From contig NZ_LFJC01000003.1 of NCBI RefSeq assembly GCF_002776695.1, positions 7,311,631 through 7,366,891 of the forward strand: a stretch of 55,261 bases of DNA, given 5' to 3'. Positions 17,441 through 26,265 of the stretch are shown here, one piece after another. This DNA is from Bradyrhizobium nitroreducens (GTDB taxonomy: Bacteria > Pseudomonadota > Alphaproteobacteria > Rhizobiales > Xanthobacteraceae). The notes under the pieces were generated by a model. It saw only the letters and a list, made by a program, of their open reading frames with translations, did no database searches and was not told the origin of the DNA. The first letter of the stretch is position 1, and the number at the start of each line of letters is the position of its first letter. The position numbers and the translations under genes were made by a program.

Positions 17441-18853
17441 TCAGCTTCGCGCCGGCCACTGTGCCGGATGACTGCCGAGCGGCATCGCCGGACGCGACCA
17501 TTGCGCCGGTGTCGCCGACAGCAGCGCCGCATGACGCACCGCCTTCAACATGCCGAATCCAGATGGCATGCTCTCGATGAACGCAGCATGTACGGCTTCG
17601 CCCGTAAGATCCGGGATATTCAGTCCGCCGTCCAGCCGGCCGAGATTCCACAGCCAGCGCCCGGTCTGCGCCAGTGACACGCGCACGTGCCAGCTGCCGC
17701 CTTCGCGGGCCTGGCGCATCCGGGCCATCATCGCGCCGAACGCCATCAGATAGCCGGTGGCATGGTCGAGCATCTGCGCTGGCAATTCCTTGGGACCATC
17801 GAGGCCGGCAGCGCGCCCCTCGGCGTGATTGAATCCGGTCGTGGTCTGCACGAGGGAATCGAAGCCGCGCCGCTCGGCCCAGGGGCCGGCATGGCCATAT
17901 GCCGACAGCGTGACGTAAACGATGCCGGGATTGAAGCTCGCGGCATCCTCCGGTGAAAAGCCGAGCGCTGCGAGAGCGCGCGGGCGATAGCCTTGCGAGA
18001 GGATGTCGGCGTCTTTCAACAGTTCGCGCAATTGCGCCCTGCCCGTCTCACTCTTCAGCTCGATGAAGCTGGTGAGCTTGCCGCGGCCGGTGTCGATGGT
18101 GAGCCAGTCAATGGCGGGCAGCTCCGGACCCGACACCAGCATCACATCCGCGCCGTGCGCAGCAAGCGTGCGGCCGGCGACGGGACCTGCGATGACGCGG
18201 GAAAGATCGAGCACGCGAAGACCTGCAAGCGGACGATCGTCCTTCGCGTATCTTTGCGGCCACGGTTTCGGCGCGGCCTCGCCGATCTTCTCGATCGAGA
18301 TCAGCGGCAATTGCGCGAGCGCGTGCGCCTGCGGCAGCGCCGACCATTCGTCGTAAGAGCGCATCAGGGCGACAACGCCGCCCGCGGCATAAGCCGCAGT
18401 TTCGAACGCCTCGCCCTTCCATTGCATCAGTGCCGCCTGCACCTTCTCGCGCTCGGGCTCGCAGGCCAGCACGCTGCAGACGGCGTCGCGATGATGCGGG
18501 AAGTTGGTATGACAGCGGACGAAGCGGCCATCGCCGGTCCTGTAGACACCGGCGATGGCGTCCCAGGCCGGCGGCGGAGGCTTGTCGTCGAGACGCAAAT
18601 AGCGTTCGGAGCGGCACTCGGCGACGGCATGGCGCATGTCGACGGAGACGTCCTGCACCTGCCCGCTGCGCAGCCGCCAGATCTCGGCGGCAGCGAGGCC
18701 CGCGGCAGCGATGGTCGTTTGTCCGGCGACGGCGACACGGAACGAGGACGGAAGCTGCGGCTCCTCGCCGGTCAGCCGCGCGCGTTCGAGCGCAGCCGGA
18801 TCGCCGCCGGCGGACGTCCAGATGTTCTCGAGAATGTCGGAGGGGCTTTGCAT
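17441..18853 (-). CDS. CaiB/BaiF-family (class III) CoA-transferase
   Basis: 470 residues. It moves CoA between carboxylic acids through an enzyme-bound aspartyl thioester. The two-domain class III fold is indicated by LAGLRVLDLSRVIAGPVAGRTLAAHGADV and by LTIDTGRGK, whose Asp is the expected catalytic residue. GYRPRALAALGFSPED and LSAYGHAGPWAERRGFDSLVQ are further family motifs. The ~200 residues ahead of the LAGLRVLDL motif form an additional half-domain, as in longer single-chain members. Substrate unknown. The next leftward gene is the RND adaptor, with a different function, so it may be monocistronic. Confidence 0.88.
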   Translation of the reverse strand: MQSPSDILENIWTSAGGDPAALERARLTGEEPQLPSSFRVAVAGQTTIAAAGLAAAEIWRLRSGQVQDVSVDMRHAVAECRSERYLRLDDKPPPPAWDAIAGVYRTGDGRFVRCHTNFPHHRDAVCSVLACEPEREKVQAALMQWKGEAFETAAYAAGGVVALMRSYDEWSALPQAHALAQLPLISIEKIGEAAPKPWPQRYAKDDRPLAGLRVLDLSRVIAGPVAGRTLAAHGADVMLVSGPELPAIDWLTIDTGRGKLTSFIELKSETGRAQLRELLKDADILSQGYRPRALAALGFSPEDAASFNPGIVYVTLSAYGHAGPWAERRGFDSLVQTTTGFNHAEGRAAGLDGPKELPAQMLDHATGYLMAFGAMMARMRQAREGGSWHVRVSLAQTGRWLWNLGRLDGGLNIPDLTGEAVHAAFIESMPSGFGMLKAVRHAALLSATPAQWSRPAMPLGSHPAQWPARS

Positions 18854-18921
18854 GACCGCTTCTCTCCCTCGTCATTTGCTGTACTTTTCTCAACCATGTC
18901 ATGATCGCAGAAAGGAATGCA

Positions 18922-19209
18922 ATGGCCGCCATTGATCCCCTCATCGCCGGTGCCGTGTTCATCGCAACGGCCGCGACCGACGCCGTCTACGTCATGTTCA
19001 CCTCGGCCGTCATCGCGCGCAAGCGTATCCCGGCGGCGAACTGGAGCGCGGTCTGGTACCTGCTCTCATCCTACGCGGTGATCAGCTACACCGAAAACGC
19101 CGTCTACGTCGCCTTCGCCGCGATCGGCTCCTGGGCCGGTGCCTATGCCTCGCTGACCTTCCTGCACCGCCCGCCCGGCGGCCCGCCGGTGGGGGCTGCG
19201 CCGGAGTGA
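18922..19209 (+). CDS. Small integral membrane protein, function unknown
   Basis: 95 residues with three hydrophobic segments (PLIAGAVFIATAATDAVYVMF, WYLLSSYAVISYTENAVYVAF and IGSWAGAYASLTFL). The ATG is chosen because AAAGGA lies five nt ahead; an ATG at 18901 lacks a ribosome site. The Asp and Glu residues inside the helices (TATDAVYV, YTENAVYV) are repeated in a similar context, suggesting two related helix pairs. I do not recognise a characterised family. It sits divergently from the CoA-transferase gene and ahead of a palindromic repeat. Confidence 0.65.
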   Translation: MAAIDPLIAGAVFIATAATDAVYVMFTSAVIARKRIPAANWSAVWYLLSSYAVISYTENAVYVAFAAIGSWAGAYASLTFLHRPPGGPPVGAAPE

Positions 19210-19221
19210 GGACACCGTCTC

Positions 19222-19357
19222 TCTCCACGTCATTGCGAGAAGCTCTTGCGACGAAGCAATCCAGACTGTTTCCGCAGATGCATTTCTGGATTGCTTCGCG
19301 GAGCCTGTCATCGGGCCGCGCTTTGCGCGGACCCGGTGGCTCGCAATGACGATGTGG
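19222..19357. repeat. Interspersed palindromic repeat (CGTCATTGCGAG type)
   Basis: Outer arms CGTCATTGCGAG (19228-19239) and CTCGCAATGACG (19340-19351) are perfect inverted repeats. Internal segments GAAGCAATCCAGA and TCTGGATTGCTTC also pair. The whole can fold into one long hairpin in the gap between two genes. A half copy occurs at 46831. No coding capacity. Confidence 0.8.
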
Positions 19358-19420
19358 AGGCTTCTGAATTCCTCTCGAAACAACTACACTCGCTGCCACC
19401 AACAACAAGGAAAACCAACA

Positions 19421-20191
19421 ATGGATCTCGGTCTCAAAGGAAAGAACGCCATCGTGCTCGGCGGCACGCGCGGTATCGGGCGGGCGATCGCGGCAACGCT
19501 CGCCGGCGAAGGCGCCAATGTCGCGGTGTGCGCCCGCAATGCCGATCAGGTTGCGACCACCGTCGCTGAACTGAAGGCGAGCGGCATCAAGGCGACCGGC
19601 GGCGCAGTCGACGTCACCGACGGCGCGGCACTGAAGACCTGGATCGAGGGTACCGCCAAGGAGCTTGGCGGCGTCGACCTGCTGTTCTCCAATGCCGGCG
19701 CGATGGCCCAGGGCCACGATCCTGCATCGTGGCAGCAGAATTTCCAGCTCGACGTTCTCGGCGCCGTGCATGCCTTCGACGCGGCGCGGCCGTTCCTCGA
19801 AGCGAGCGGCGCTGGAAACGGCGACGCCGCCTTCGTCATCATCTCGTCGATCTCGGCGGCGCAGGCCGACACGGCCAGCTCCTACGGTCCGATCAAGGCC
19901 GCGCTGATCCACATGGCCAAGGGACTGGCGCGGCAATATGCCAGGAAGAAGATCCGCGTGAATGTCGTGTCGCCCGGCACCGTCTATTTCAAGGGCGGCG
20001 TCTGGGAGATGATCGAGAAGAACATGCCCGACCGCTACAACGACGCGATGAAGCGCAATCCGACCGGACGCATGGCAACGCCACAGGAGATCGCGAGCGC
20101 GGCGGTGTTTCTGGCGAGCCCGGTGTCGGGCTTCACCACGGGATCGAATCTCGTCGTCGACGGCGCGATCTCGAACCGGGTGAATTTCTGA
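19421..20191 (+). CDS. Short-chain dehydrogenase/reductase (SDR)
   Basis: 256 residues, classical SDR length. NAD(P)-binding motif GGTRGIGRAIA near the N-terminus, the NAG structural motif (SNAGAMA), and catalytic Ser143/144, Tyr155 and Lys159 (SYGPIKA) are all present. The ATG follows AAGGAAAACCAACA; a longer reading would start inside the upstream repeat. It reduces or oxidises an unidentified alcohol/ketone. Context gives no pathway: repeats flank it on both sides. Confidence 0.9.
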   Translation: MDLGLKGKNAIVLGGTRGIGRAIAATLAGEGANVAVCARNADQVATTVAELKASGIKATGGAVDVTDGAALKTWIEGTAKELGGVDLLFSNAGAMAQGHDPASWQQNFQLDVLGAVHAFDAARPFLEASGAGNGDAAFVIISSISAAQADTASSYGPIKAALIHMAKGLARQYARKKIRVNVVSPGTVYFKGGVWEMIEKNMPDRYNDAMKRNPTGRMATPQEIASAAVFLASPVSGFTTGSNLVVDGAISNRVNF

Positions 20192-20212
20192 GAAGAACGC
20201 GGCTTGCATCGT

Positions 20213-20312
20213 TCTCTCCTCCGTCATGGCCGGGCTTGACCCGGCCATCCACGAGGTGCCGCGCGCGCTGAAGGACGTGGATGCCCGGAACAAGCCCGGG
20301 CATGACGACTGA
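20213..20312. repeat. Interspersed palindromic repeat (GTCATGGCCGGGCTTG type)
   Basis: Left arm GTCATGGCCGGGCTTG (from 20223) and right arm CAAGCCCGGGCATGAC (to 20306) pair with one mismatch. The inner CCATCCACG and CGTGGATG also pair. It lies between the SDR and dnaE2 stops, two genes that converge here, and could also act as a bidirectional transcription barrier. Confidence 0.8.
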
Positions 20313-20357
20313 GAGTATGACGCGCCATTACGGTGTGGACGAATCCCGCACCACGCT

Positions 20358-23300
20358 TCAATGAAAATCCCGCGACGGCGGCAGGATGCGGACGTTGCGG
20401 GGGTGGCGGATTTTCTGCGCGGGCATATCGGGGAGATCGCGGCGATCGTCGTTGAGTTCGCCCCCGGTCTCAAGCGGCACCGGATGCTTGCGGCTCAGCG
20501 CGTCGTTGGCGAGGCCGACCAGATCGTGCGAGCGGTCGATCATGCGCTGGGCGATGAGATGCGTCACCTTCTCGGGGCTGCTCTGGATATAGCCCTGGAC
20601 CTCGATGAGGCGCGCGCCCATCACCTCCTTGCGATACTGCTCCATGACCTTGGGCCACACCACGACATTGGCGATGCCGGTCTCGTCCTCCAAGGTCATG
20701 AACACGACGCCGCTGGCGCTGCCCGGCCGCTGCCGCACCAGCACCACGCCGGCGCAGCGGACGCGGCGCCGCTCGTTCTCGTGGCTGATCTCCTTGCAGG
20801 CGACGATCCGCTCGCGCGACAACATCTCGCGCAGAAATTCCATGGGATGGCCCTTCAGCGACAGCCGGATGGTCTGGTAATCCGCGACCACCTGCTCGGG
20901 GAGCGGCATCTCGGGCAGCGGCTTTGCATGCTCGTCCGGCTGCTCGCGCGCGGTCGCCGCCTCGAACAGCGGCAGCGGCACGTCGTCGGGCAACCGCCGC
21001 ACCTGCCACAGCGCCTCGCGGCGGTCGAGCCCGAGCGAGCGGAACGCGTCGGCATCCGCGAGCAGGATCAGCGCGCGTTTTGGCAGGCCGGTATCGCGGG
21101 CGAAATCCTCCAGCGAGGTGAAAGGACGGCGGTCGCGGGCGGCGATGATACGGTCGGCCCAGTCTTCCTTCTTGTCATTCCGGGACGATGCGTCAGCGTC
21201 GAGCTCTGATGCGCAATTGCGCATCTGAGAATCCATTCCGCCAGGCGTATGCGGCCCGATGGATTCCGGGTTCGCGCTTTGCGCGCCCCGGAATGACGAC
21301 TGAGAGCGTTTCAACTGCTCTTCATCCTCGTCAAGCCAATGAAAACCGTCGATCTGGCGGAAGCCGAGGCGCACGGCGCAGTATCTGCCTCTCCCCTCCT
21401 CCAGCGTGTTCTGCGCAAAGCTGTAGGACACGTCGATGTCACGCACCTCGACACCGTTCTTGCGGGCATCGCCGACGATCTGTGCCGGGGCGTAAAAGCC
21501 CATCGGCTGCGAGTTCAACAGACCACAGCAGAACGCGTCGGGGTGATGATATTTCAGCCATGACGAGATGTAGACGAGCTGCGCAAAGCTCGCGGCATGA
21601 CTCTCCGGAAAACCGTAGGAGCCAAAACCCTTGATCTGGTCAAAGCAGCTCCTGGCGAAGTTGGCATCGTAGCCGCGCGCCACCATGTTGCCGATCAGCT
21701 TCTCCTCGTATTGGCCGATGGTGCCGACATTGCGGAAGGTCGCCATCGAACGGCGCAAGCCGTTGGCTTCCTCGGAGGTGAACTTCGCCGCCTCGATCGC
21801 GATGCGCATCGCCTGCTCCTGAAACAGGGGCACGCCCTTGGTCTTGTGCAGCACCTTGTAGAGCTCGTCCGCAGGGCCATGGTCGGGGGATGGCGAGGGA
21901 TAGGTCACCTTCTCCAGACCGTTTCGTCGCCTCAAGTAAGGATGCACCATGTCGCCCTGGATCGGCCCCGGCCGCACGATCGCGACCTCGATGACGAGAT
22001 CGTAGAAGGTTCGCGGCTTCAGGCGCGGCAGCATGTTCATCTGGGCGCGGCTCTCGACCTGGAACACGCCGAGCGACTCGCCTCGTTGCAGCATTTGATA
22101 GACTTCGTCGTCATCCTCCCCCTTGATATCCGCCAGCACGTAGCGCTTACCCTTGTGCTGATCGATCAGATCGAAACATTTCCTGATGCAGGTCAGCATG
22201 CCCAGGGCGAGCACGTCGACCTTCATCATGCTCAGCGCATCGACGTCGTCCTTGTCCCATTCGATGAAGGTGCGGTCGTCCATCGCGGCATTGCCGATGG
22301 GGACATAGGTGTCGAGCCTGTCCTGGGTCAGCACGTAGCCGCCGACATGCTGGGACAGATGGCGCGGGAATTCGATCAGCTCGGTCGCAAGCTCGACCGC
22401 GAGGTTGATCATGGGATTTTGCGGATCGAGCCCGGCCTGCCTGACCTGCATGTCGTTGAGGCCCTTGCCCCAGCTGCCCCACACGGTGTCGGCGAGCGCG
22501 GCGGTGACGTCCTCGGTCAGGCCCAACGCCTTGCCGACGTCGCGAATGGCGCTGCGCGGACGGTAGTGGATGACGGTGGCGATGATCGCGGCACGGTGGC
22601 GGCCGTAGCGGCGGTAGACATATTGCATCACCTCCTCGCGCCGCGAATGCTCGAAATCGACGTCGATGTCGGGTGGCTCCAGCCGCTCCTTGGAGATGAA
22701 GCGCTCGAACAGCAGGTCGACCTTGGTCGGATCGACCGAGGTGATGCCGAGCACGTAGCACACGGCCGAATTCGCCGCCGAGCCGCGGCCCTGACACAGG
22801 ATGTTCTGGCTGCGCGCGTAGTGCACGATGTCGTGCACGGTGAGGAAGTAATGCGCGTATTTCAACTCGGCGATCAGCGCGAGCTCCTTGTTGAGCGTCG
22901 CACGCAGCTTGTCGTCGATCTCGCCGCCGAAATATTTGTCGACGCCCGCCCAGGTCAGATCCTCCAGATGCCCCTGCGCGGTCTTGCCCGGCGGCACCGG
23001 CTCATCAGGATATTGGTATTTGAGCTGATCGAGCGTGAAGTCGATCCTGTCCGCAAAACGCATGGTCTCCGCGATTGCCTCAGGAAAATCGCGGAACAGC
23101 CGCGCCATCTCCCTTGGCGTCTTCAGGAAGCGTTCGGCATTTGCCTCCAGCTTACGTCCGACCGCTTCGATCGTGGTCTTTTCGCGGATGCAGGTCAGCA
23201 CATCCTGAAGCGGACGGCGGCCGGGATCGTGATAAAGCACTTCGTTGGTCGCAAGCAGCGGCACTTTTGCCTTGGCGGCGAGATCATCCAGCTGTGCCAG

Positions 23301-23828
23301 GCGTCGCCGGTCGTCGCCACGATAGATCAGGCTCGCCGCCAGCCATACACCCTCAGCGCCGCTGGTCCTGAGCTTGGCAAGGATATCGAGCGCCTGCACG
23401 GGATCGAAACGATGCGGCAGCGTCAGGATCAGAAGCTGGCCTTCCGAGAATTCGAGAAGATCGGCAAACCCGAGATGACACTCGCCCTTCTCGATCCGCG
23501 TGATGTCGTCGCCGCGCTTGCCCCGGGTGAGAAGCTGGCACAGCCGGCCATAAGCGGCGCGATCACGCGGGTACACAAAAATATCGGGCGTGCCGTCGAC
23601 GAAGACGATGCGGGCGCCGATCAGGAGTTTCGGCTTGTGTACCACCTTGTCATTGTCGAGCTCATTCCAGGCCCGCACCACGCCGGCGAGCGTGTTGTGA
23701 TCGGCAATACCGATCGCGGGAATGCCGAGCTTGCTCGCCTGATGCACATAGGCGCGGGGATCCGAGCCGCCGCGCAGGAAGGAGAAGTTGGTGGTGATGC
23801 CGATCTCGGCATAGCTAAGCGTATTCAT
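20358..23828 (-). CDS. dnaE2: Error-prone DNA polymerase DnaE2 (with palindromic-repeat insert)
   Basis: 1156 residues. DnaE2 is the second C-family polymerase alpha subunit, used for damage-induced translesion synthesis with ImuA and ImuB. The start used is the ATG in the 4-nt ATGA overlap with imuB. An N-terminal PHP domain opens with MNTLSYAEIGITTNFSFLRGG. The palm follows with catalytic aspartates in PDIDVDFEHSR (Asp387, Asp389, Asp391) and a further acidic site in DVDALSMMKVDVLALGML. A helix-hairpin-helix region and an OB fold end the protein. Residues ~843-885 are unlike DnaE2: they are the translation of a genomic palindromic repeat sitting in frame between YCAVRLGFRQIDGF and DRRPFTSLEDFA. 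Expression is expected to be SOS-controlled from the LexA box ahead of imuA. Confidence 0.94.
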   Translation of the reverse strand: MNTLSYAEIGITTNFSFLRGGSDPRAYVHQASKLGIPAIGIADHNTLAGVVRAWNELDNDKVVHKPKLLIGARIVFVDGTPDIFVYPRDRAAYGRLCQLLTRGKRGDDITRIEKGECHLGFADLLEFSEGQLLILTLPHRFDPVQALDILAKLRTSGAEGVWLAASLIYRGDDRRRLAQLDDLAAKAKVPLLATNEVLYHDPGRRPLQDVLTCIREKTTIEAVGRKLEANAERFLKTPREMARLFRDFPEAIAETMRFADRIDFTLDQLKYQYPDEPVPPGKTAQGHLEDLTWAGVDKYFGGEIDDKLRATLNKELALIAELKYAHYFLTVHDIVHYARSQNILCQGRGSAANSAVCYVLGITSVDPTKVDLLFERFISKERLEPPDIDVDFEHSRREEVMQYVYRRYGRHRAAIIATVIHYRPRSAIRDVGKALGLTEDVTAALADTVWGSWGKGLNDMQVRQAGLDPQNPMINLAVELATELIEFPRHLSQHVGGYVLTQDRLDTYVPIGNAAMDDRTFIEWDKDDVDALSMMKVDVLALGMLTCIRKCFDLIDQHKGKRYVLADIKGEDDDEVYQMLQRGESLGVFQVESRAQMNMLPRLKPRTFYDLVIEVAIVRPGPIQGDMVHPYLRRRNGLEKVTYPSPSPDHGPADELYKVLHKTKGVPLFQEQAMRIAIEAAKFTSEEANGLRRSMATFRNVGTIGQYEEKLIGNMVARGYDANFARSCFDQIKGFGSYGFPESHAASFAQLVYISSWLKYHHPDAFCCGLLNSQPMGFYAPAQIVGDARKNGVEVRDIDVSYSFAQNTLEEGRGRYCAVRLGFRQIDGFHWLDEDEEQLKRSQSSFRGAQSANPESIGPHTPGGMDSQMRNCASELDADASSRNDKKEDWADRIIAARDRRPFTSLEDFARDTGLPKRALILLADADAFRSLGLDRREALWQVRRLPDDVPLPLFEAATAREQPDEHAKPLPEMPLPEQVVADYQTIRLSLKGHPMEFLREMLSRERIVACKEISHENERRRVRCAGVVLVRQRPGSASGVVFMTLEDETGIANVVVWPKVMEQYRKEVMGARLIEVQGYIQSSPEKVTHLIAQRMIDRSHDLVGLANDALSRKHPVPLETGGELNDDRRDLPDMPAQKIRHPRNVRILPPSRDFH
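21174..21300. repeat. Palindromic repeat inserted in frame within dnaE2
   Basis: Arms GTCATTCCGGG (21174-21184) and CCCGGAATGAC (21287-21297) are perfect inverted repeats. The interior (GAATCCATTCC and GGATTCCGGGTTCGCG) is the type found in intergenic repeats of Bradyrhizobium-like genomes. Here it lies inside the coding sequence and is read through on the minus strand without a stop, adding about 42 residues to DnaE2. Confidence 0.85.
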
Positions 23829-25417
23829 GCGAAGAGACCGTGCACATACCAGTTGGGCGGCGCGGGCTTGCCGTCGGCGTCGAACACCTCGCCCTCGTAG
23901 AGACCGTCGCGAAAGATCCAGAAGCGCAGGCCCTCGGCATCCTCGATGCGGAAATAGTCCCGCGTCAGTTGCTTGCCGTCCTGCCGCCACCATTCCATGG
24001 CGATGCGCTCGGGCCCTTCCACCCGCACGACCGCATGTTTTGCACGACGCCAGGTGAATTGATGGGGCGGGCCGTCAGGCACGGTCGCGAACGGCACGGT
24101 GACCGGCTCCGGCTTGTCGAACAGCCTTAAAGGACGCAGCGGCGGCTCGCTCTCGACACGTGCGGGCCATTCGGCCTGCATGGCGGCGGCGAGATGATGC
24201 TGCGCGGGCGCGGCCTGCGCCGCCTGCTCCGGGATATGAGTATCCTCGGGCAGGTGCACGATCACGCGCTTGCCCCCGATGCGCGCGGCGATGCGGTCGA
24301 TCAGCGCGGCAAGCTCGTCATTGTCATGGACATGGGCGTCGAGATCGCGCTGCTCCTGCACCACGATCTCGGTGCGGCTCGCCGACAGGCGCACCATGTC
24401 GAAGCCGAAGCCGGGATCGAGGGGATCGGCGAGCGCATCGAGCCGCTCGCTGAACAGGCGGTCGATCACCGCGCTACGCGTCACGGGACGTCCGGTCTCG
24501 ACCATGATCGCACGCACCGCGCCGTCGGTGCGGAAGAACGCCGCTTCCAGCCGCCGCGCGCCTTTTCCCTGCTTCTCCATCGACGCGATCAGCGTGTCGG
24601 CGAGCCGCGACAGCGTCATCGCAATCATGGTGTCGGTCGCGATCGGCTCGGCAAAACGCTTTTCCACGATGTAATCGGGCAGCGGTTTTCGCGGGCTGAT
24701 CGGCGCATCGCCCTGCCCCAGCGCATGCGCGAGCAGCGTGGAGAACCGCGCGCCGAACCGCGCCGTGATCTCGCTCGGCGTGCGCGCGGCGACGTCGCCG
24801 ATCGTCTTCAGGCCGGCGCGGCGCAGGCCGGTGGTGATGGCCTCGTCCGCACCGAGCGCGGACACCGGAAACCGGTCGATCGCCGCCGCCTCGCCGCCAT
24901 CGGGAACAATGCTGCCCGTGGCCTGCCGCGTCAGCGTGCGGGCACAGACCGAGGTGCCGGCGATCGCCGCCCCCACGGCAAAGCCCTGGCGGGCAAGCGC
25001 ACGAACCAGCGTCTTGAGCAGCGCGGCTTCGCCGCCGAACAGATGCGCGCAGCCGGTGATGTCGAGGAACAACCCGTGCGGCGGATCGAGCGCCACCAGC
25101 GGCGTGAAGCGGTCGCACCAGTCGGCGATGTCGCTGAGCGTCTTGGCATCGGCCGCGACATCCGCATCGAACACACGCAAATCCGGACACATCGCCCGCG
25201 CATTGGCCAGGGGCTGGCCGATATACAGACCGAGGCGCTCGGCGGTCTCGTCCAGGGCATGGATCACCAGCGCATTGTTGTCCTTGATGACGACGATGCT
25301 GGGCTCGTTGTTTTTATGCAGTCCGACGTTCCCAAAGAACCGCTGGATCCGGTCGATCGGCAGGCGTGGCAGCCACAGGCTGAGAATACGTCGACGGTTC
25401 ACTGAACTGGCACTCAT
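23825..25417 (-). CDS. imuB: ImuB, Y-family polymerase-like mutasome adaptor
   Basis: 530 residues. ImuB resembles Y-family polymerases but lacks catalytic acids. Here the N-terminus reads RRRILSLWLPRLPIDRIQR where an active enzyme has a DxD-type motif. It acts as the hub connecting DnaE2, ImuA and the sliding clamp during SOS mutagenesis. Palm/finger-like motifs remain (GLYIGQPLANARAMCPDLRV, LFLDITGCAHLFGGE), and LRPLRLFDKPEP near residue 425 may be the clamp-binding segment. The start (ATG, preceded by GGAATGGAATTG) lies 104 nt inside the upstream imuA frame. Its stop overlaps the dnaE2 start by 4 nt, so the three genes form a tightly coupled operon. Confidence 0.92.
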   Translation of the reverse strand: MSASSVNRRRILSLWLPRLPIDRIQRFFGNVGLHKNNEPSIVVIKDNNALVIHALDETAERLGLYIGQPLANARAMCPDLRVFDADVAADAKTLSDIADWCDRFTPLVALDPPHGLFLDITGCAHLFGGEAALLKTLVRALARQGFAVGAAIAGTSVCARTLTRQATGSIVPDGGEAAAIDRFPVSALGADEAITTGLRRAGLKTIGDVAARTPSEITARFGARFSTLLAHALGQGDAPISPRKPLPDYIVEKRFAEPIATDTMIAMTLSRLADTLIASMEKQGKGARRLEAAFFRTDGAVRAIMVETGRPVTRSAVIDRLFSERLDALADPLDPGFGFDMVRLSASRTEIVVQEQRDLDAHVHDNDELAALIDRIAARIGGKRVIVHLPEDTHIPEQAAQAAPAQHHLAAAMQAEWPARVESEPPLRPLRLFDKPEPVTVPFATVPDGPPHQFTWRRAKHAVVRVEGPERIAMEWWRQDGKQLTRDYFRIEDAEGLRFWIFRDGLYEGEVFDADGKPAPPNWYVHGLFA

Positions 25418-26102
25418 CACAATTCCATTCCATGATCCACCGGCCGCAGAGGCCATGACGATTACGCAAGAGCTCGGCATCGAAGCGCGGCGTGCCCCAG
25501 GCGCTCCACACGGACCCCGGCGGCGAATGCGCCGCGCGCAGTATCCATCGCGTCTCCGCAGTCGAGGGCAGCGGCTGCGCGGCCATGCGCAGCATCAGGC
25601 CGGTGACGCCGGAGCCTTGCGCAGCCAGCGTCAGCTTGCGGCTCGCCACGAGATCGAACTGCCTGACATCGCCCCAGAGCTCGAGCACCACGGCGCCCAG
25701 CGCATCGCAGGCGAGCGCATCGGCCGAGGTGCGCAGCGCGCTCTCGACATCGGCGGCGCGCACCATCACCACGCGGCGCGGATCGAGGCCGAGCTCGGCG
25801 AGCCCGCTCATCGACAGCGCGCCGGTTTCCAGTTCCGAAAAATCCTGCCGCACCCACAGCAGGGGCCGCTGCGCCGAGATGCGCCCTGCGAGCCCCATGA
25901 CGAACCCCGTGGCGGCCGTGCCCTGCCGGCCCTCGCAAAACACCTCGTGGATCGCCGCGCGCGCAAGTCCGCCCTTCAGCACGCCGTCGATCTCGCCGTG
26001 GCCGAGCGCGACGCGCTCGTGCAGATGCACGGCTCCCGCCGTCTCGATGCGCTCGATCTGGCCACGCAAGGTCGCAAGCGCGCTCATACGTGCGCCGCTC
26101 AT
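25314..26102 (-). CDS. imuA: ImuA, RecA-like mutasome protein
   Basis: 262 residues, first gene of the imuA-imuB-dnaE2 operon. ImuA is a distant RecA/SulA-like protein needed for damage-induced mutagenesis. Recognisable segments are LPSTAETRWILRAAHSPPG and the AIHEVFCEGRQGTAATGFVMGLAGRI nucleotide-fold region, which lacks a canonical Walker A. A second ATG five codons in is an alternative start. The last ~35 residues (WIMEWNCDECQF and a Pro/Ala-rich tail) are encoded by DNA that also encodes the ImuB N-terminus in another frame. The LexA box lies 67 nt ahead. Confidence 0.9.
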   Translation of the reverse strand: MSGARMSALATLRGQIERIETAGAVHLHERVALGHGEIDGVLKGGLARAAIHEVFCEGRQGTAATGFVMGLAGRISAQRPLLWVRQDFSELETGALSMSGLAELGLDPRRVVMVRAADVESALRTSADALACDALGAVVLELWGDVRQFDLVASRKLTLAAQGSGVTGLMLRMAAQPLPSTAETRWILRAAHSPPGSVWSAWGTPRFDAELLRNRHGLCGRWIMEWNCDECQFSEPSTYSQPVAATPADRPDPAVLWERRTA

Positions 26103-26168
26103 ATACGCCGCTCCTTCAGAGGTGATTGCCGAGGGTCCTAAAAATAAGAACCTGCGGCTGGCTCATTT

Positions 26169-26183
26169 GTTCATGATATGTTC
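26169..26183. promoter_or_regulatory. LexA (SOS) box in divergent imuA / radical SAM promoter region
   Basis: GTTCATGATATGTTC exactly fits the alphaproteobacterial LexA operator GTTC-N7-GTTC. It lies between imuA (leftward) and the radical SAM gene (rightward) in a stretch much richer in AT than the surroundings (CTAATATAAAG on one side). LexA bound here would cover the likely core promoters in both directions. The match and position are seen directly; control of both directions is inferred. Confidence 0.85.
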
Positions 26184-26265
26184 TAATATAAAGCTAACGC
26201 CGCCAGAAGAGTCAATCGAATTGGCGCGCTGTCGGATTCATCAGCGGAATCAAAGGGATTCAACC

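Noticed and set aside
21174..21300. dnaE2 as a pseudogene disrupted by a repeat
   Set aside because: The frame stays open on both sides and all DnaE2 domains are present, so it is more likely an expressed variant.
21597..23900. 767-residue rightward open frame opposite dnaE2
   Set aside because: Shadow of dnaE2; no ribosome site or recognisable domain.
25314..25417. imuA/imuB overlap as a sequencing frameshift
   Set aside because: Both frames read well through the overlap, and imuA retains a natural stop.
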